Source: Climacteris rufus
Taxonomy: Eukaryota > Chordata > Aves > Passeriformes > Climacteridae
Length of the DNA: 64,000 nt
Assembly: GCA_013398175.1 (NCBI GenBank)
Contig: VZRZ01008248.1
Location: forward strand, 755,385-819,384
Direction: 5' to 3'
A program made the position numbers and the translations under genes. Below, in pieces: positions 38,381 to 50,904 of the stretch. The notes beneath the pieces were generated by a model, which saw nothing but the letters and a program-made list of their open reading frames with translations, did not search any database and was not told the DNA's origin. Within the stretch, counting starts at the first letter, position 1; every line of letters begins with the position of its first letter.

Positions 38381-38515
38381 ATACCTGATTTGTGCTCCCA
38401 ATTAGCTATGGAGACCTGAGACACCTGACCTTCCTCAGCTCTCTGTAAAATCAGGGATATGTATGTGATGATGCCTGTTCCTGCAGGCTTTGCACACTGA
38501 GAGGCTATATTAATA
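38381..38515 (+). mobile_element. Probable ancient MIR (CORE-SINE) fragment
   Basis: The order gctcccaattagctatggagacctgagacacctgacc, then ctctgtaaaatcagggata, then gatgatgcct and gaggctatattaat follows the MIR core and 3' part. In MIR these correspond to the AGCTGTGTGACCTTGGGCAA block, CTGTAAAATGGGGATAATAA, TACCT and GAGGATTAAAT. Match is partial with gaps, as expected for a very old insertion; the tRNA-like head is not recognisable. MIR relics are known but sparse in birds. This was matched by eye to the remembered consensus. Confidence 0.6.
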
Positions 38516-39198
38516 CCTTGTTTGTTCCAGGATGGCCTCAGGCAATGGAGTGGTGTTGCAGATATGTGGGTGGGAATCTGTTTCACAATAATACTGAAAG
38601 GACATCTGAAGACGAAGAGCAGCTTTGTTTTTTAAATATAAAGGGATTAGCTACCAATTTTGCAAAGTTAGCAAGTGGGTTTTGAAAGGCTGATGATGCC
38701 AACAGGTAGGAAAAAGAAATGTAGCACCAATATCTTAAAGTACACGGGCAAACTGCTGTTTTGGCTGTGAAATTAGTAAGATATCTGGCTTCCTTAGGTG
38801 CTGAAAGTAGTTGAGCTGCAGCTGCCACCAGCTTCTTGAACAGGATGAACTGCATAGTGTGAAGTCTAGGCTTCTCTGGCCAGCCTGTGTGTATCTGCTT
38901 GCCAGCGTCTGCTGCTGCAAAGGGCCAATGCCGCCTTTGGCTCCCTGTATGTATGTTGACAGTAAGAGTCCTCAGTGTTAATTCTGCGTCCATCCTTACA
39001 TTAAATTTTAACACTTGCACTGGAAGGTACATCTGTAGTAGACTTGAAAATAGTAGAGCTGTGACAGATGATCTACTGGTATGTGTAAATGAAAAAATAT
39101 ACTATCTCCTAAAAAAATCAAATTACATTATTTTGCAGGTCGAGAAATACTGCATGTGGCAAATACTTCAGCAAGGCATTTGGAAGCAATTCCTCGTA

Positions 39199-39224
39199 AA
39201 ACTTGGGAAAAAAATCCCAAGTTT
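39199..39224. repeat. 10-bp inverted repeat with A6 loop
   Basis: aaacttggga and tcccaagttt are exact reverse complements around aaaaaa. No U-tract or gene end is associated with it. Confidence 0.75.
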
Positions 39225-41545
39225 ATTGGCTTAAATATTGCATGGACTAGAAACTTGCTGAAGGACTTTAAGCAAAAATAATAGATGTGGCAGTAATTTG
39301 AGCTGCAAGGCAGAGAACAGTGCTTGTAGGATAAATATCAAGCTCAGTTAGATTGAGTGTCTTACTAATGATTTAAAGGAGGAAGTGAAACAGCTCATCA
39401 GTTAAATTCAGAATTTGTTACTAAATGAGGATTTTTTGCAAGCTCAGATGGCAAGAAAACAAGTACCAAGTGTGGAGTGGTTAAGTCGTAGAAGACAGTG
39501 TGAAAAACAAGCTAAAAAAAAGTGTGTTTTAGTGAAGAGAGAGAACTGGCATCTTTTTTGTACGGCAGAAGTTTGTTCAGCGTGTTTTACCTGGCTGTGT
39601 GTCTGCCTCGGCTATACTCATTCACAGACGTGCTTTGGCAGCTGTAATTAGTGTTGAATTTTTATTCATGCTGTAGACTATGGGTAAGAATTAAAATTGG
39701 GTAATAAATACTGTAACAAATCCAAGGCTATTGTTCATAAGACCATACTTCTCTAAACAGCAGTCTGATTCTGCAGAGATGCTGAGGGGCCGTATCCCCT
39801 AGGACTTAAAACAAATGAGGACATTTAATACTTCAGAAACCAAACTCATTTTTAAGTTTCCCTCACAAAGAGGTAGTTATCACAGTTTATGCCCAGAGCT
39901 AAGCCGCAGTTCAGCCTATTGTTACTTGGTGTTTATTCAAACTACTGTTTCAAAATATTTCATAGTAAGTGGCTCAGTGAACCACGTTTTTTTCTCCTAT
40001 TCTGTTCGTAGGGCACTCACTGGTGGAGGGGAGAGAGAGCAATTGTTCTCCCCTCCCCAGTCCATGTGGGTGTGTGTACGGTGCCTGTGGGGTGTTTCAG
40101 AGGATTAAGGGAATTATCTGCAGTGTATTTTTACATTGTAACACACTTTAGCTGTGTAGGCAAGAAGTAGGTAACATCGTTGCTTTCTGTGCTCTGTTAT
40201 GTGGAGTCAAGAGCACTGATACACTTTCAACAGATCCCACTTCAGAACTTCATTAGCTTTCAGGGAACAGAGCAATTCTGGATCTGCTGGTGCTATACTT
40301 GTCAGTCTTGCCAAAAACATTTTACTAGTTGCTGTTTTAACTGATGCTTGATATTATTATAACTCGGGGAATGCATTGTTTTATAAATGACATTAATAAA
40401 ACATGTAATACCGAGGAAATCTAATGTTAGCAGTTTTAAAATTGATCATGCACGTTGTAAAGGTAAGTTTAAACACTTTAACAGAAAACATTTGACAGTT
40501 TTCTCCAAAAAGTTCACTGTTTTATTCTGCTTGATTTAATGTAGATAACCAAGAGAGACAAACCTGACATGAAGTACTTAACATTTGCTATTACGTTTCT
40601 GAAAAATGACTTTATATAGATATTTTTCAAAGCCTTCCACTCTTTCTGTCAAATAATTCAAATATTTTGAGGATTTATTCCTATTAAACCTTTCATATTC
40701 CTGGTTTGAGTTAAGTCCTAATACCATCAGTGTGCCTTACCATCAACTCAGAATATCTCTTCATGACTTGCATTTGACAAACTGTCCAATAATTTTCAGA
40801 AGTGTTGTCATACTCTGAATTTTGCCAGTACTGAAGAAGGGAATAAACTTTAAGCTAAGAAAGAATGGAACTTGGGTGGGCTCCAACAGGAAATTTTGCA
40901 TCAGGCAGTTCTAAACTTCTGCCAAGAAGCCAGTTGTAGCCAAGACAGCCAATGTATGTGACGGGTTTTGTGCTGCTTGCATTTGTTACAGGATGACTCT
41001 GAGTGTCATTGTGAACCCTGGTTACTGGGTGCTTAATCACTAATAGTTTCTGTGTATTTTGTTATAGAGGGGTTGTTACACTGAGAAAGAAAATCTGGAG
41101 GATACAGTGCTTACAGAGATGCTTATGGGAAGTACAGAGAGAACGGGAATAAGCTCGGAAAAAGTGATATTGGGGTTGAGAGATTAGCAATGAGCTGCTG
41201 AAGTAAAGGATGAGCCACTTGGTTTGTAAGATATAACAAGCAAACCAGAAACAATATTGAAAATTAAGACACAACTGAGGTCAGAGTTTGGTGGTGAATG
41301 CTGGTCTCTTGGAAGCAGCATTTTGTAGTGTTGTGTGAGAAGGAGGGGTTTGTAAAAGTAAAAACAATTGCAGTAGCTGATGGGAGATGATTGGAGTAGA
41401 TTCCTATTTTATTTTCATACCTCCATGAAGTGTGGCTCTAGTTTGAGAATCCGGAGTAGATTTGAACTGAAGAGTTCCAGGCTACAGTTTAGTAACCTCT
41501 TCATTATGAACAAACAGGCAGTTCTTGAAAAAGCTTCCACAGTTC

Positions 41546-41565
41546 TGCATGCATGCATGCATGCA
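41546..41565. repeat. (TGCA)5 microsatellite, self-complementary
   Basis: Five exact TGCA units make a fully palindromic alternating purine-pyrimidine run of 20 bases, next to a further atcttag. Confidence 0.95.
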
Positions 41566-42809
41566 CTATCTTAGAGTGGGTAGGGGCTTAGAAAATAGAT
41601 TGGAACAATCTCATACAGTGATGTGGAGTATTTCTTGTGCCTGAGATCTGCTGGGGAGATCCAGTTTCTACAGTCTGGGGTCTGTCATACATATAATTCA
41701 TGTGATGGAAGCAACAGGGGAAACATGAAGCTTGAGTTGTACAGCAGACAGCTTTTCTCTGATGAGACGTGCAGAACAGATGGCACCATTTTCTTGACTT
41801 GTAGAATGAGATTTTTGGCCCAATAAAAGTGTTCCTCTTAAGTTAGAAGAAAAAAAAAGTGAGGTTTAAACACTGATTTATTGTCAAAATAGTGTTCATT
41901 TTCTTTATGCACAATATTGAGGTGGTGAGTAATTACTGAATCAGGTAACTGAGTTGGAAAGCCTCTTGGAGAAAACACAGTTTGAAATAGTGGATCTACC
42001 ACAACCCTAAACGAGTCTTTCTACTAGCTTCTTACTTTTACTGTTCTTAGAAAGAAGGAAAGAAGAAATCTTACCCAGCTTTACCAACTAGTGATTCTTC
42101 TGTGACTTATGCCTGATGAGATAAAAGAGCAGTGACCTTATATGATAGCAAAGAGAATTTGTCTCATTATGTAAGGATTGTAACTGAATGAACCTTGATG
42201 CCTTGAATTGAGCTCCTACTGTGAGGACAGTTCTCTGCAGATTTACCTCTGCTGTGACTTGTGTGTTTTCCTCTGAATTGTTAATTGCTTTTAGCACAGC
42301 AACAGCCACCTTTAGAAGGCTTGATGCAGACTAAATACTTTGTCTACACTAAATGGTTTATGAGTTTTGCGATTACATTCAGATCTGTTGGCAGGATTTT
42401 GCTGGCTAGTAAGATCACAAGTTGTAAATTGGGTTCTTTGTTTTGGTGATGACTGGAGTTTAGGCATGTCAGTAGATAATTAAGAGTATCTATACTTTCA
42501 GTACTTACCACAGGTAGGGAAAACACTTTTTTAATATAAACTTTCTCTTACACAATCTGAATTAACTTCTAAATTCATTTAACCCAGGCCTGTCTGTGAT
42601 TAAACTGATTAGCTTTTGGTGGGCATTTGGCAGCAATCCAGTGGTGAATGCCTTTTTAAACTTGTTTTCACTAACCGTTTCTCTCTAACAAATAGCATCT
42701 TTATGTGGAATTTGGGATGTTGAATACTCCTGAACAGACAGTCTACTGCTAATGTGTGCAAACATTTTTTTATTTTAAACAGCTTATTTAAGGGGTTCTG
42801 CTTTTCTTA

Positions 42810-42875
42810 TTTTTCAGAGTTTTTGTTACCTGTGTTTTTCAGAGTCTTTGTTTTTCAGAGTCTTTGTTACCTGTG
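42810..42875. repeat. Imperfect tandem repeat, 25/16/25-bp units
   Basis: Units at 42810-42834 and 42851-42875 (tttttcagag then t/c-variant, ending gttacctgtg) flank a shortened unit at 42835-42850. This is consistent with replication slippage. Confidence 0.9.
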
Positions 42876-45800
42876 CAGCATGGAAGAAAAGTAGTATAAC
42901 AGAATTTTTAAATCAAGTTCCTGGGGTTTTCTGACTTTCCTCTCCTGCACCAAAAGGAGCAATACTTTAAGTGGCATAGAAGCTATTTCCTGTGTCTTGA
43001 AACTGGAAAACTATGAAAGTTCAATTGAAAATCAAAAATGGTGGGAGTTGTCTTATTTCTCTGTCTCCCAACTTACATGTAACTTTTAAACCCTGATAGG
43101 ATCAAATTATGCTAGTGCTCTTTGTGGCAGTTGAAAGAGAAATAATTAGGTATCCCTTTAAAAGTTAAAAAGCTTCAATTTCTTCCTCTTGCTTGTACTG
43201 CCAGTGGAGTTGTGTGCATAATTGTCAGACAAGATGTTAAAGAAACCTTTTGTTCTGACATGTACTGGAGAACTTCCTGTACAGTGCTATGAGTAGAAGG
43301 CTTGAATGACCCTGTAACCTAGTTTTAGTCCAACATTTGGGAATGACTGTGGTTAAGGAAGATAACATTGAAGACAATTTAAGGTATTCTAATATTTGTC
43401 TTATTAGCCAGTTCTTGACTAATTAATTTACTTGAGTTATTCTCTGGAGGTCCAGGCATAAATCCTCTCTGGAAGGCAGCTGCAATAGCTTCCCAATTCC
43501 CTGAGGATGGCAGCCTCATCATGTATACTGAGTTTCTAGGCATACTATTTATCTGAAAGTGGTTTTACAGGTGAGAATTAGTCTCTTCTTTCCTGCTGGC
43601 CCTGTCCTGGCTTTTGTTTGTTTGTTTTCTCAGGATCTCTTGAGCTGTACCAATAATTTTTTTCCTTAAGTGTTGTGTCTTTCAGAATAATTATGTATTA
43701 AATATCTTCTTTGTGAAAGAAATAAATGCAAATCTGCCTTGCAATCAACCCTGATGAATAATGACTTATGCATTTTAGTTGCTTATGCATTTTCTTGTTT
43801 AATGCTAACAAGCTAGTTATGTTTCCCAAACATAGTTCAACAGGAGCAACTACTCAGTTTTAGAAGTCTTATAAAGCTTTGAGAGGTTTGATACCAGAAC
43901 ACTCTGACTTGCCAAAGTGATTTGAACAGCTTTAAGGAAGTGTTGCTTTATTAAAGTTTGTCTTTGCCATGTGTAGGTTTAAAATAAGGTAGAGATGGGG
44001 CAGTTTTTAATGAACTCAAGAGAGTCTGCACTCCAATGTGAATGGAGCTTATTGATGCATAACCTCAGACATGGATTTGTAGATACTAACCAACAGCTGC
44101 CAGGGTCTAGAGGACATTGATCAAGGTGATTCCCTAAAGGTAACTGATGCCACATAAATATGAGCAGTAAGTGAACACTTGTTCTTTCTTCTGCTCTTCT
44201 ACTACAAATCAGAGTGGAATGCCTGGTCAAGAAAGGGCAGTTGTGTCCTCTCTGGGCATGTTTCAAATTTTCTTCATCTTTGCATTAATAAAACTCTTAG
44301 GAACATCTGAGGCTCTGCCCCTCACTTGATTTCATTTGATAACATGGGAGTAGTGCTCAATTTGTGCAATATGTTAGGGAAAAGGCTACAGGAGTGCTGT
44401 TCTAAGAGGGGACTTGAGCTATTATAGGGCAGTAAAGCCCCTTTCTGTTTTAAGCTGTGCCAAAAGAAGGAAGGAACTAGCAGATTGCTGTGTGGATATG
44501 TGTGTGGTGCCTTCGCCTTTCCTCATTCTACACAGTATTTTTCAGTGTTTTCCACTTCATTCTCCTTTTCTTGACAGGTATCAAATTGTGTTGTCTGGGA
44601 TTATAAATTTGGCCATAGATGTGGTTTAAAGACTCACTAATAAAATTATCTTTGCAATTTGATTCTGTGAGGTGTTAAACATCTCCTGTTAGATGCTGAG
44701 TGATTGATGCAATGTGGGATTAGGATTTTAAATCATGTTTGTGCAGTGATGCTTTTATTAATAACAAATAATGGTGAAAGGATGTGTAGAATGTTTGCAA
44801 TGGCAAGGAGGTGGTTATCTGCAGGCTAAACCTGTTTCTCTGTTACAGATTGGGCCCAACTGCAGTCTTTCTAGTGGTCAATTGACTGGTTTAACCATCT
44901 TGAGCAGTCTTAGAAACTTTTTTGTGCTTGTCCATTTGAAAGCTGATAGTTGATTTAATAGCTTTCCAAAGCAAAAACTCTAAGAAAGTCTTTGAGAATA
45001 CTTGCTGTTTACATGATATTTATTTGCAAAATTACTTGCATTGTATGTTTTCTAGATTTAACTATACTACTGTTTCATTATGTGTGGGAATTAAAATAAA
45101 TGGATCTAGGTTTTTTTTTTTTTTGTGTAAATGGACTTTCAGGACTTTATATTTTTCTCTTCCAAAGAATTCTTCATGTTCTGTTGTAGGATTGGCTGAG
45201 GTCCTGAAATTATTTGTGTACAAGTGCTTTGAGAGCTGTTGAAGATGATTTTGCCTTGTGGGTTCTAATAATGAAATTGGTTTTGTTTGGTGCAGCTTTA
45301 TTCATAGCAAATTAATAATTTTTGTTGTGTAGAGCTGTGTAAACTAATAAGGTAGAATATGACATAAAATTTCTATCTTTCTCCTGTTAGTTACTTGTTA
45401 CTGAAATTGACTGTCCTATTGTATTGAGCTATGGGAACATTACAGAAAATTTTGCTAGAAGTTATTCACAGTTCTGGGTAGGCAATCGTGCTTTTGCCTG
45501 TTCTTTTAGGATGGTGAAAATGTCTTTGCTTACAGTGTAATGAAAAAGCATATAGCTGTTCTTGTACCCACGAGGAGAAAGACTCATGAAGTCTGCATGG
45601 ATTTTTTGGGAAGGAAGACACCAAATCCCCTTTACATGCAAGGGGGGCAGGTGTGGACTGCAGAATGAAATGCAGAGCACTTGCCTGAGTTTTATTGCAA
45701 CATTGAGAAGAAATAGCAGGGGGTTGGTTTTGTTTCACCTGGAAGTTGCAGTTCACAGTGTAAAGCAGTGAAAGCATAAGCTGTAATTCCAGTCTCCCTT

Positions 45801-47670
45801 ACTTTCTTACACTCAAAAATTCAGCCCCCAAAAGGTCCCCCTCCCCCAAGCATTGCTGTCTGAGTTAGACAGTAAAACAAAACAGCATCTGTGCTTGAGA
45901 GATGCACTAGATGGAATGAAATTATTACTAGGGAGTAAACAGTGCTCTGTTATCTTGAGGGAAAAAGCCCTCAGCAGAAATGTTTTGTTTCCTCATTTGA
46001 CCAATTTACACAAATCAATTTAATGCATCTTTTGCCCTTGCTGTGACACGTGCATTCTCAGACACAGAAGGTCCCACCAGCAAGGGGAGAACAGGCATCC
46101 AGGCAAGGGGAGACATGCTTAGTGCCAGCTTCAAGTACTGAGAAATGTGAAAACTGACATCCATCTGAGACAGTTCTCAAAGTGTGACACACAGAGCAGT
46201 CCTCTGTGGGATTTAACAGGGGAATGTTTTCAACCAGGCTTGAAAACACAAGCAAAGGAAGCCCATGCTAAGCTGGCTACTGCTTTATTTCTGATGCTTT
46301 TCTGATCAACTGTATAGGTACAAGTTCTCTGGTTATTTCATTGATTCTTCTGATATGTATTTAATTTATGTAGGTTTTGTGCTTGGTTTGTTAGAAGTAT
46401 TTGATCTATCCCCCACCATTGCTTCCCCTTCCAGCTGAAATACTTACCAGCTTTTGGGGTAACTTTTTAATGTGCTTTTTTTTCCTTAGGTTTTAAAAAT
46501 AATAGGTTCCTATTTTGCTTTGTGCTGTGATGGAGTTAGTCAACCAAGATCAAGACAGGTCTGTAACCAGTTAAATGATAATATGCTTCTGAGCTGGGGA
46601 GGCATTAGAGATTAGTCTAAATATCTTGGTCATATAAATTTTCTCATTGGAGATGGAAGGAAGCGTAGCAGGGGCCCCCTGGACTTGGCCCTGGTCACAG
46701 TTTTACGGCATAGGACCAGAAACTGCTCTTTTAGAATATGTTTACCACCACTTTCTAGTTTAATTAAATTCTTCAAATAATGTGTAACAGGTAGAATTTG
46801 TGGGGAGGATGTGTATGTAGGCAGTGGAGTGGGCCCCTACCAGATCTTTACCACTTCTTGTTCCAGTCCACCTTGGGTGAGTATTAACATAGATGTGGCT
46901 TCTCCAGATGATTCTGCTGTGCTCTTTGGTGTTTTGGGATAGTGGGAGGTTGGACTGGGTAGCCACACTGCATGCTTTTGAAAGACTGTTTCATGAAAGG
47001 CCCTGGAGCTGTAGGTGGATGCAATCAGATGGCTCTTTCAAGTTATACTGAAGGGTTAAAGGCTGCTGATAAGGGTTTATGTATCTGGGCAGAAGTGCTG
47101 CAAATGGGGAGATACATTTCAGACTACTGGGGAAGTGTTCTGTGTAACTGGTGCTTGCAAGCCTTGCACAAAGGTGGAGATGAAAAGTTGTGAAGCAACC
47201 AAGTCAATGAAAGAAAACAAAATAGAATAATCACAGTAAGGCAGGGAAAAAATGTCTATTTGGTGTGCCACAGTCTAAGCACATTGAGCCTGGCTAATTG
47301 GCTGGATGAAACATCAAGCTTTGAACAAGGAAGTGGTTTAGTGGAGCAGGCTTTGGTTTCCCTATTTTATTTGTGTCAAAAAGAAAGCTGGACATACTGC
47401 TGGAAGATTACTTGCTTTGGGACACTTGCATGACCTTGAATAACGTCTAAATCCAAAGATCTGTAACAGAAGATTTTTTCAACAAAACTCCTTTAGTCAA
47501 AAGAACAGAAGGCCTAGTTGAAATACAAAGAGATCCAAGTATATTCATATGTGTGAAAAATACCTGTATGAGAACTGTAGAACAAAGAATGTGTTTTATG
47601 GGTTGTAATTAATTCTTATAAAAATGTATGAAGGATATTTCAGTGGTGGAGGCAGGGATCATAAATACTT

Positions 47671-47834
47671 GTGGGGCTTTGGGGTTTGGTTGATTGTTTT
47701 TTGGATTTTGTTCTTATGTTGTGGTTTGGGATTTTTTGTTTGGGGTGTGGGGTTTTTTGTTTTTTTGAGGCAGATTGTGGTTTTATTGGTTTGTTTGCTT
47801 GTTTGATTTCTGTCAGGTTTTTTTGTTGTTGTTG
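47671..47834 (+). repeat. Long G/T-rich tract with repeated G-runs
   Basis: About 160 bases of G and T with at least five runs of three or more G (gggg, gggg, ggg, gggg, gggg) separated by T-rich spacers, ending in (GTT)n. C and A are nearly absent. Two overlapping plus-strand frames here are low-complexity artefacts. Confidence 0.9.
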
Positions 47835-50800
47835 TCAAGTAAGAACTATGAATTTACTCTTGCAAGGAACATGCATTGCTTTACCAGAACTTTTTGCTTT
47901 CTGGTATGGAAAGTGAAGGTGTGAAGACTTCTGGAACCGAGGTACTTAAAGAAGTGGAAATTTAAAAAGTTAGATCTCCAGTACCTGTAATTTTTTTCTT
48001 CTGAGAGAACTTACATGAACACAGGGAGATTCAAATTGGGTAGAATTCCTGTCCTTCTACCAACTGCACCAAATCTAAAAATTGCAGAGCTATCTCCACA
48101 CCATTTAAAACTGTGTGGATCCGTGGTCTGTAAGGTACAAGAGTTGACCCATGGTTTGTCTTGGGTCTGAAAAGCTTCTTGAGCTCAAGCTTTTGTGCAA
48201 AGTAGTTAGAGGCAAATGGGAGGGAAAGCAGACCACAGGGCTTAAGAGGTGATGTACAGGTCAGATCCCCACATTTTCAACTCCATATGTGGGATTTATA
48301 GTGTAGGGGTAAGCACACAGCACAACACAGGAACCTGCTTCTACAACGATTGTTCCAACACACCCACACCTCACTTCTGATACAAAGTGAAGACAAAATG
48401 TGTTTATAGGCACAGTAGATCAGAAGACAACACAAGTGGGTTGGATGCATGGCAGTGATGTAAGAAAAGAGACATGGAGCTGTGCATGTGAGCAGGGTTC
48501 TTGTCAATTGCTTATCACAGTGAAGTGTAGTGTTAAGGGAAGGTAGAACCCCTCTTCAGGGGAGTTCTCTCTATTTGTGAGACTTGAGGAGTTCATGCAG
48601 ACTGAGTTAAAGCCCCATTACCTAGAGTACATCTGATAGTCTGTGTTGGTTGGTAGCAGGTAACAGCTTAATAAGGCTTGTGATATTAAAGCACTGAAAG
48701 ATAAAAAGGCTGAGGTAGTCACAGATGCATTGATGAAAGTGGTGTTTGTCAAGCCATGAGCTGCAGTGAACAGAATATACTTCAGTCAGCTGCAAGGAGC
48801 CCTGTGAACACATTGGGGTAATTTGCCTCAAGGCCAGTGTTTTACTTGGAGTAAATAATGGAGGAAGGACTTGTCTGAGAAGAGGTGACTGCTGTTACAT
48901 ATCAGACTGGAGAGCATGGTAGAATGTGGAAGTATAGTTTTATTTTATTGTCTTGCATCACTCGCTATGGTCAAACCCTGACTGCTTTGTTTCTGTAACT
49001 TTATGTTAACAGGTGGTGATCAAATTCTTAAATCGATGAGGGGTGGTCATGATAGACAAAACCCATCTATCTCTACACATATGTGTGGAGTGATGCATCA
49101 AACACATGGGACTAAAAGGGTGCGGTTGTTAAATGTGCGGTGGTGACTTGTGATTGAGGAGTACTTTACAAGTACTGCACTGCACTTAAGTCAGAGGAAA
49201 TTACTTATGCTGGAATAAACGGGCACTGGCATTGTTTTATGGAGAGGACTGGCACAGATGAAAGGTAGACAATTGTTGCCCTGATTTTTGCAGTCCTGAA
49301 TGTTTTCATTTTTCTGTAGCTAGTTTCTCACAGTTTTCTCTGTAAACATGGCTATGTTATTGTAACTGTATCTTATCATTCACATTCCTTTCTCGTGGAC
49401 ACAGAACTTTGATGGACATTTCCTTCGACCACTGTAATTAAGGGAGGAAGAACTGATTTCCTCCAATGAACAGTAATTTCTAAATAAATACAAAAAGTAA
49501 AGAAGGCGGGTCTTGCCCCCCTTCCTTTCTTCTCTCTGATCCTGGTAACAAGTGTCTCTAGCTCTTCCTTTTGTGTCGTTACTGCGACAGACGATAGGTA
49601 CCACATTCTTTTAAAAGGTCTTAAGGAATGGAATGCAAGGAAAACAACCATATGAACTCAGTGATGAAAACAAGTGTTAAACACTTTCAGTGTAAAGCTG
49701 CTTGTGTTTAATTTTTTTCCACATACAAATGGACCTGAATCAAAAAGATCAAACATAACAATTAGAGCACTTCTTACCTGGAAAAGATGTGTTGGGTTTT
49801 TTTTCCATTTCACTGAAAATTGTCTTTGTGCTCATTATGATCCAAAAGTCTCTCTTTGCCACCAAGATCACATTTTCCTCCTCAGGGAGGAAAAAACTCA
49901 CAGTTATTCTACTACTGCATTAGTCTGTTACTTAGCTATTACTGAAGGGATACCAAAAATCAAAATCCCATCCTTTTCTAAAAGCTAAAACATTCTTGAC
50001 ATTTCAACTCTTGAAAAGTGTGATTTAAGTTATCCTAAATCAGTCTCCTTGATACTAATCAATACTTTCTCTCCGTTTTAAAACAGGAAATAGCTTCAGT
50101 CTGTGTTTAAATCCTGCAATGTCTCATGTCATGACCTTTTAGTAGTTGGTGCTTTTTCTCCCCCTTTCCCTGTTTTTCCTTCTTTTCCTTTTCACAAAGG
50201 TCCCTCAGCTTGTCTTTGGGTTTTTCCTAAGCAGTGGAAGCTATAGATATTTCAGCTCCTGCTTTTGGGTACGTGTATCTTAGAGGTTTCCAGTGCCTAC
50301 TTTCTCACCTTCTTTGGCTTTTCCCTTTGCCTTCCTTTTCCTTTCATATCATGCTGTACTCTTCTCAACTCTTCATTTTCTTGCATCCAGTTCAGCCTGG
50401 GGTATAGGCTTCTAGTAGTCTGAAAGCCTGCTGCTCTGTCTATGGGGATAATGAACTTCTTGACACCAGCTGTATAAATCTCTGTTGTAGAGGGTAGTGT
50501 CAAGTCAGAAGGACCATATGGGAGATTAGCTCTGTGTCCAAAGAGGCAATATGGGCATCTAGTGATACTGTGCATTAAGAACTGGAAATCCTGTATTTCC
50601 TTGTGGCATTCTGTTTGGTAATTCAGTGGTATTAATTCCATTCCTGAAGGAGAATGAGTACACTTGGTATCTCTCTGCTAGCTTTAATTTGTTTCATTTG
50701 GAGACCTGACCAGATAAAAGTATTGGAGGCTATTAGTCCTAGCTGAGTAGACATGTATTGAGAGAACTCTGTACATAACTTTAACAGACCTTGGCATAAT

Positions 50801-50880
50801 TAACAGGATCTTCTTGGAGGGGCCCAAGGGCTAAACGGCCAGGATATCATGCTTAGCTTTTGCAGACACTGAGAATGGAG

Positions 50881-50904
50881 GCTCTTGGCAGGGCTCTTGG
50901 CAGG
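50881..50904. repeat. Exact 12-bp tandem duplication
   Basis: Two identical copies of gctcttggcagg. Confidence 0.95.

Noticed and set aside
46900..46965. Possible CR1 tail (gggaggttggactgggtag)
   Set aside because: One short phrase resembles CR1, but neighbouring blocks do not follow.
47624..47916. Two plus-strand frames rich in Gly, Phe, Trp, Leu and Cys
   Set aside because: They are translations of a G/T-rich low-complexity tract.
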